Of a stretch of DNA of 15,186 nucleotides, positions 13,527 to 15,186 are shown piece by piece. A program made the translations under genes and the position numbers. How positions within the stretch are numbered: position 1 is the stretch's first letter; the number at the start of each line of letters is the position of its first letter. The notes under the pieces are model-generated. The model was not told where the DNA came from, did no database searches, and worked only from the letters and a program-made list of their open reading frames with translations. The DNA is from an uncultured Parvibacter sp. (GTDB lineage Bacteria; Actinomycetota; Coriobacteriia; Coriobacteriales; Eggerthellaceae), in contig CAJUNI010000031.1 in NCBI GenBank assembly GCA_910587945.1, forward strand, positions 1 through 15,186, in the 5' to 3' direction.

Positions 13527-15186
13527 CTACTTGGTGCTGTCAGATGAGTCCTTCTTAGACGCATCCTTAGGCGCCGACTTGGCGGCCTCAGCTTCCGTGC
13601 CGCTAGCTTTGCCTTCGGCCTGAGCCGCGGCAGCTTCAGCAGCAGCTGTGGTTTCCTTCACGCGGCGCTTTGCCGCATCCAGAGCACTGTCAGCTTCCAC
13701 TTGCTCGCGATAGGCTTCCGCTTCTACGGCATAGTCGTGAGCTTGCTTTTCGGCTGCCTCAGAAGCTGTTTGAGCTTCCTGGGCTTTCTTGGCTGCTTGA
13801 GCCGCATCTGCTGTGACATCGACAGGTACCTTGACGGCCTCAACCGCTGCAGCCGTGGCAGCAGGCACTTCGATATCCGGTTGGACCGGCTCATCGCTTA
13901 CGGTCTTTTCCGGCTTAGCTTTCTTAAGTCCAACCGTCGCCGACGTCCCAATGCCTGCCTTCTTCGCGATGAACGCGGGCATGCTCATAGGTACAGCGCC
14001 TAACGCACCGGTAGCTACACCATTGGTGGTGACAGGATGATTGAGTGCTGCCGGATCGTCGCCGGCTTCAATGGCCGGAGAGGTGGGCTCGTGGGTACCG
14101 GGGGTGTGCTTAGCCGGAATAACAATTTGCTCATTGGGATCCCAAAGCTTCTTAATAGGCATACCCATGGGGTTTTGACCTTCGCTCATCATTTCTGACG
14201 GAACGTTGGACAATACGCGCTCAGGCTTCTTCAAGCCCTCGATTTGCCAGGTAAACGGAGCAAATACGTTAGAGGGGTCAACCCAGTTGTGCTTCTTTGA
14301 GGTGAGATACATGCCAATGCAAATAGCAAAGGTGACAGCGATGATAGCTAAGATAACTACCACATAGGTTACCGGGCTGCCTACTTCTTCAGATACCTGA
14401 GCCGGAGGAATGATGGCAAGGACGATGCCAAAAATACAGGCCAGTAAACCAACGCCAGCAACTACAATGGCGCCCACTTTGCCGCCCGGTACCTTAAACA
14501 TACGCGGACGATTCGGTTGGTCGTGACGTAGCTTTAAGAAGGACACAAACATCAACACGTAGTACATCATGTACAGAATGGTGATAGCTTGGGTGATCAG
14601 AATAACGAAGCCTTCAATGTTCGGAATCAAGAAGCACAGGAAGGCGACAACCGTCATGAAGCCCATCTGCATATACATCAAGCGGCTCGGCATACCATGC
14701 TTGTTATTGTTCTGCATGAACTTCGGCAGGAAGCCGGAACGACCTGCTTGACCCAGCATGAAGGACGGGCCTGCCATGTTGGTGATCAACGATGCCATAG
14801 AAGCACCCAGACCAACCCAAACAAAGGCTACATAGATCCAGGGGCAGCTGAAGCATTCGCCTAAGATCTTATAGGTTTGATAGAGGCCATAAACCAGGTT
14901 CATGTCCTGCTTCGGCGTCACGATAGCGATACAAACCGTACCAGCGATGAAGATAATCAGCGTCAGAATCATGGCGATGAAGATCGACATCGGGAATTCT
15001 TTTTGCGGATTCTTCAATTGCTTAATGTGAGCAGCATTCATATCAATGCCAGCGAAGCTGAAGAATACACCAGCAGCTAGCGCTAAATTGGTAAGACTAA
15101 AGCCGCTTGCGAAGGGATTAAATGCTTCGGGAGTAGGCGTGACGTTAGAGACATTGCCTTGAGCCAGCCATACCACCGTCATGATG
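13527..15186 (-). CDS. GadC-type amino acid antiporter with long C-terminal tail (5' end outside window)
   Basis: The frame is open to the window edge; 552 residues are visible (numbering below counts from the first visible Met at 15182, which is not the true start). Resemblance to E. coli GadC, the glutamate:GABA antiporter, is clear: FAGIDMNAAHIKQLKNP (43-59), NMAGPSFMLGQAG (135-147), KHGMPSRLMYMQ (161-172) and FKVPGGKVGAIVVAGVGLLA (229-248) align in order. The first helices are missing. The core ends at about 293; a tail of about 255 residues follows, Pro-rich at first, then Ala/Glu/Lys-rich with a probable coiled coil (about 455-525) and a charged Lys/Asp/Ser end. GadC itself has a short C-plug, so this tail is unusual. 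The exchanged substrates are not predictable; decarboxylase-coupled exchange is possible, but no decarboxylase gene is in the window. Confidence 0.88.
   Translation of the reverse strand, partial: IMTVVWLAQGNVSNVTPTPEAFNPFASGFSLTNLALAAGVFFSFAGIDMNAAHIKQLKNPQKEFPMSIFIAMILTLIIFIAGTVCIAIVTPKQDMNLVYGLYQTYKILGECFSCPWIYVAFVWVGLGASMASLITNMAGPSFMLGQAGRSGFLPKFMQNNNKHGMPSRLMYMQMGFMTVVAFLCFLIPNIEGFVILITQAITILYMMYYVLMFVSFLKLRHDQPNRPRMFKVPGGKVGAIVVAGVGLLACIFGIVLAIIPPAQVSEEVGSPVTYVVVILAIIAVTFAICIGMYLTSKKHNWVDPSNVFAPFTWQIEGLKKPERVLSNVPSEMMSEGQNPMGMPIKKLWDPNEQIVIPAKHTPGTHEPTSPAIEAGDDPAALNHPVTTNGVATGALGAVPMSMPAFIAKKAGIGTSATVGLKKAKPEKTVSDEPVQPDIEVPAATAAAVEAVKVPVDVTADAAQAAKKAQEAQTASEAAEKQAHDYAVEAEAYREQVEADSALDAAKRRVKETTAAAEAAAAQAEGKASGTEAEAAKSAPKDASKKDSSDSTK

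Overview
The window reads as an ordinary chromosomal segment of a Gram-positive, amino-acid-fermenting anaerobe of intermediate GC. My best guess is a member of the Coriobacteriia (Actinomycetota). The reasons are a feoA-feoA-feoB operon with a Cys-rich FeoB partner and a DtxR-type repressor, peptidase and amino-acid permease genes rather than sugar genes, Ala/Ser-rich protein tails, and strong Shine-Dalgarno (SD) sequences. This is inference from gene content; no marker gene settles it. Every protein gene I accept, and the one tRNA, is on the minus strand, so transcription runs from high to low coordinates. I see no insertion sequence, phage gene, CRISPR array or integrase.

Layout in transcription order. 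(1) 15186-11839: a GadC-type permease cut by the window edge and a second APC-superfamily permease, separated by a large hairpin and closed by an intrinsic terminator. (2) 11799-10471: a DUF362 protein, preceded by a palindromic leader and followed by about 390 bases of non-coding DNA with several strong hairpins. (3) 10470-7588: an Ntn-hydrolase of the C45/phospholipase-B-like type and a bleomycin-hydrolase-type cysteine aminopeptidase, closed by a strong terminator. (4) 7563-3118: a ferrous iron uptake locus, feoA, feoA, feoB, the FeoB-associated Cys-rich membrane protein and a DtxR/IdeR-type repressor. (5) 3019-746: a DivIC/FtsB-type division protein with a very long basic N-terminus, a Ppx/GppA phosphatase, and tRNA-Leu(UAA) with its own probable promoter and a terminator. 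(6) 665-1: the start of a trans-type polyprenyl diphosphate synthase.

How the parts fit: the peptidase, hydrolase and permease genes suggest peptide and amino-acid scavenging. The feo locus imports Fe2+, and its last gene probably encodes the iron sensor that regulates it. The downstream block is cell division, phosphate/alarmone metabolism and isoprenoid synthesis.

The most unusual features are an acidic insert of about 115 residues in the membrane part of FeoB, the long basic N-terminus of the DivIC-like protein, long low-complexity tails on both permeases, and hairpins in the intergenic gaps, several just after stop codons and without a U-tract. I did not find a convincing new multi-gene system.
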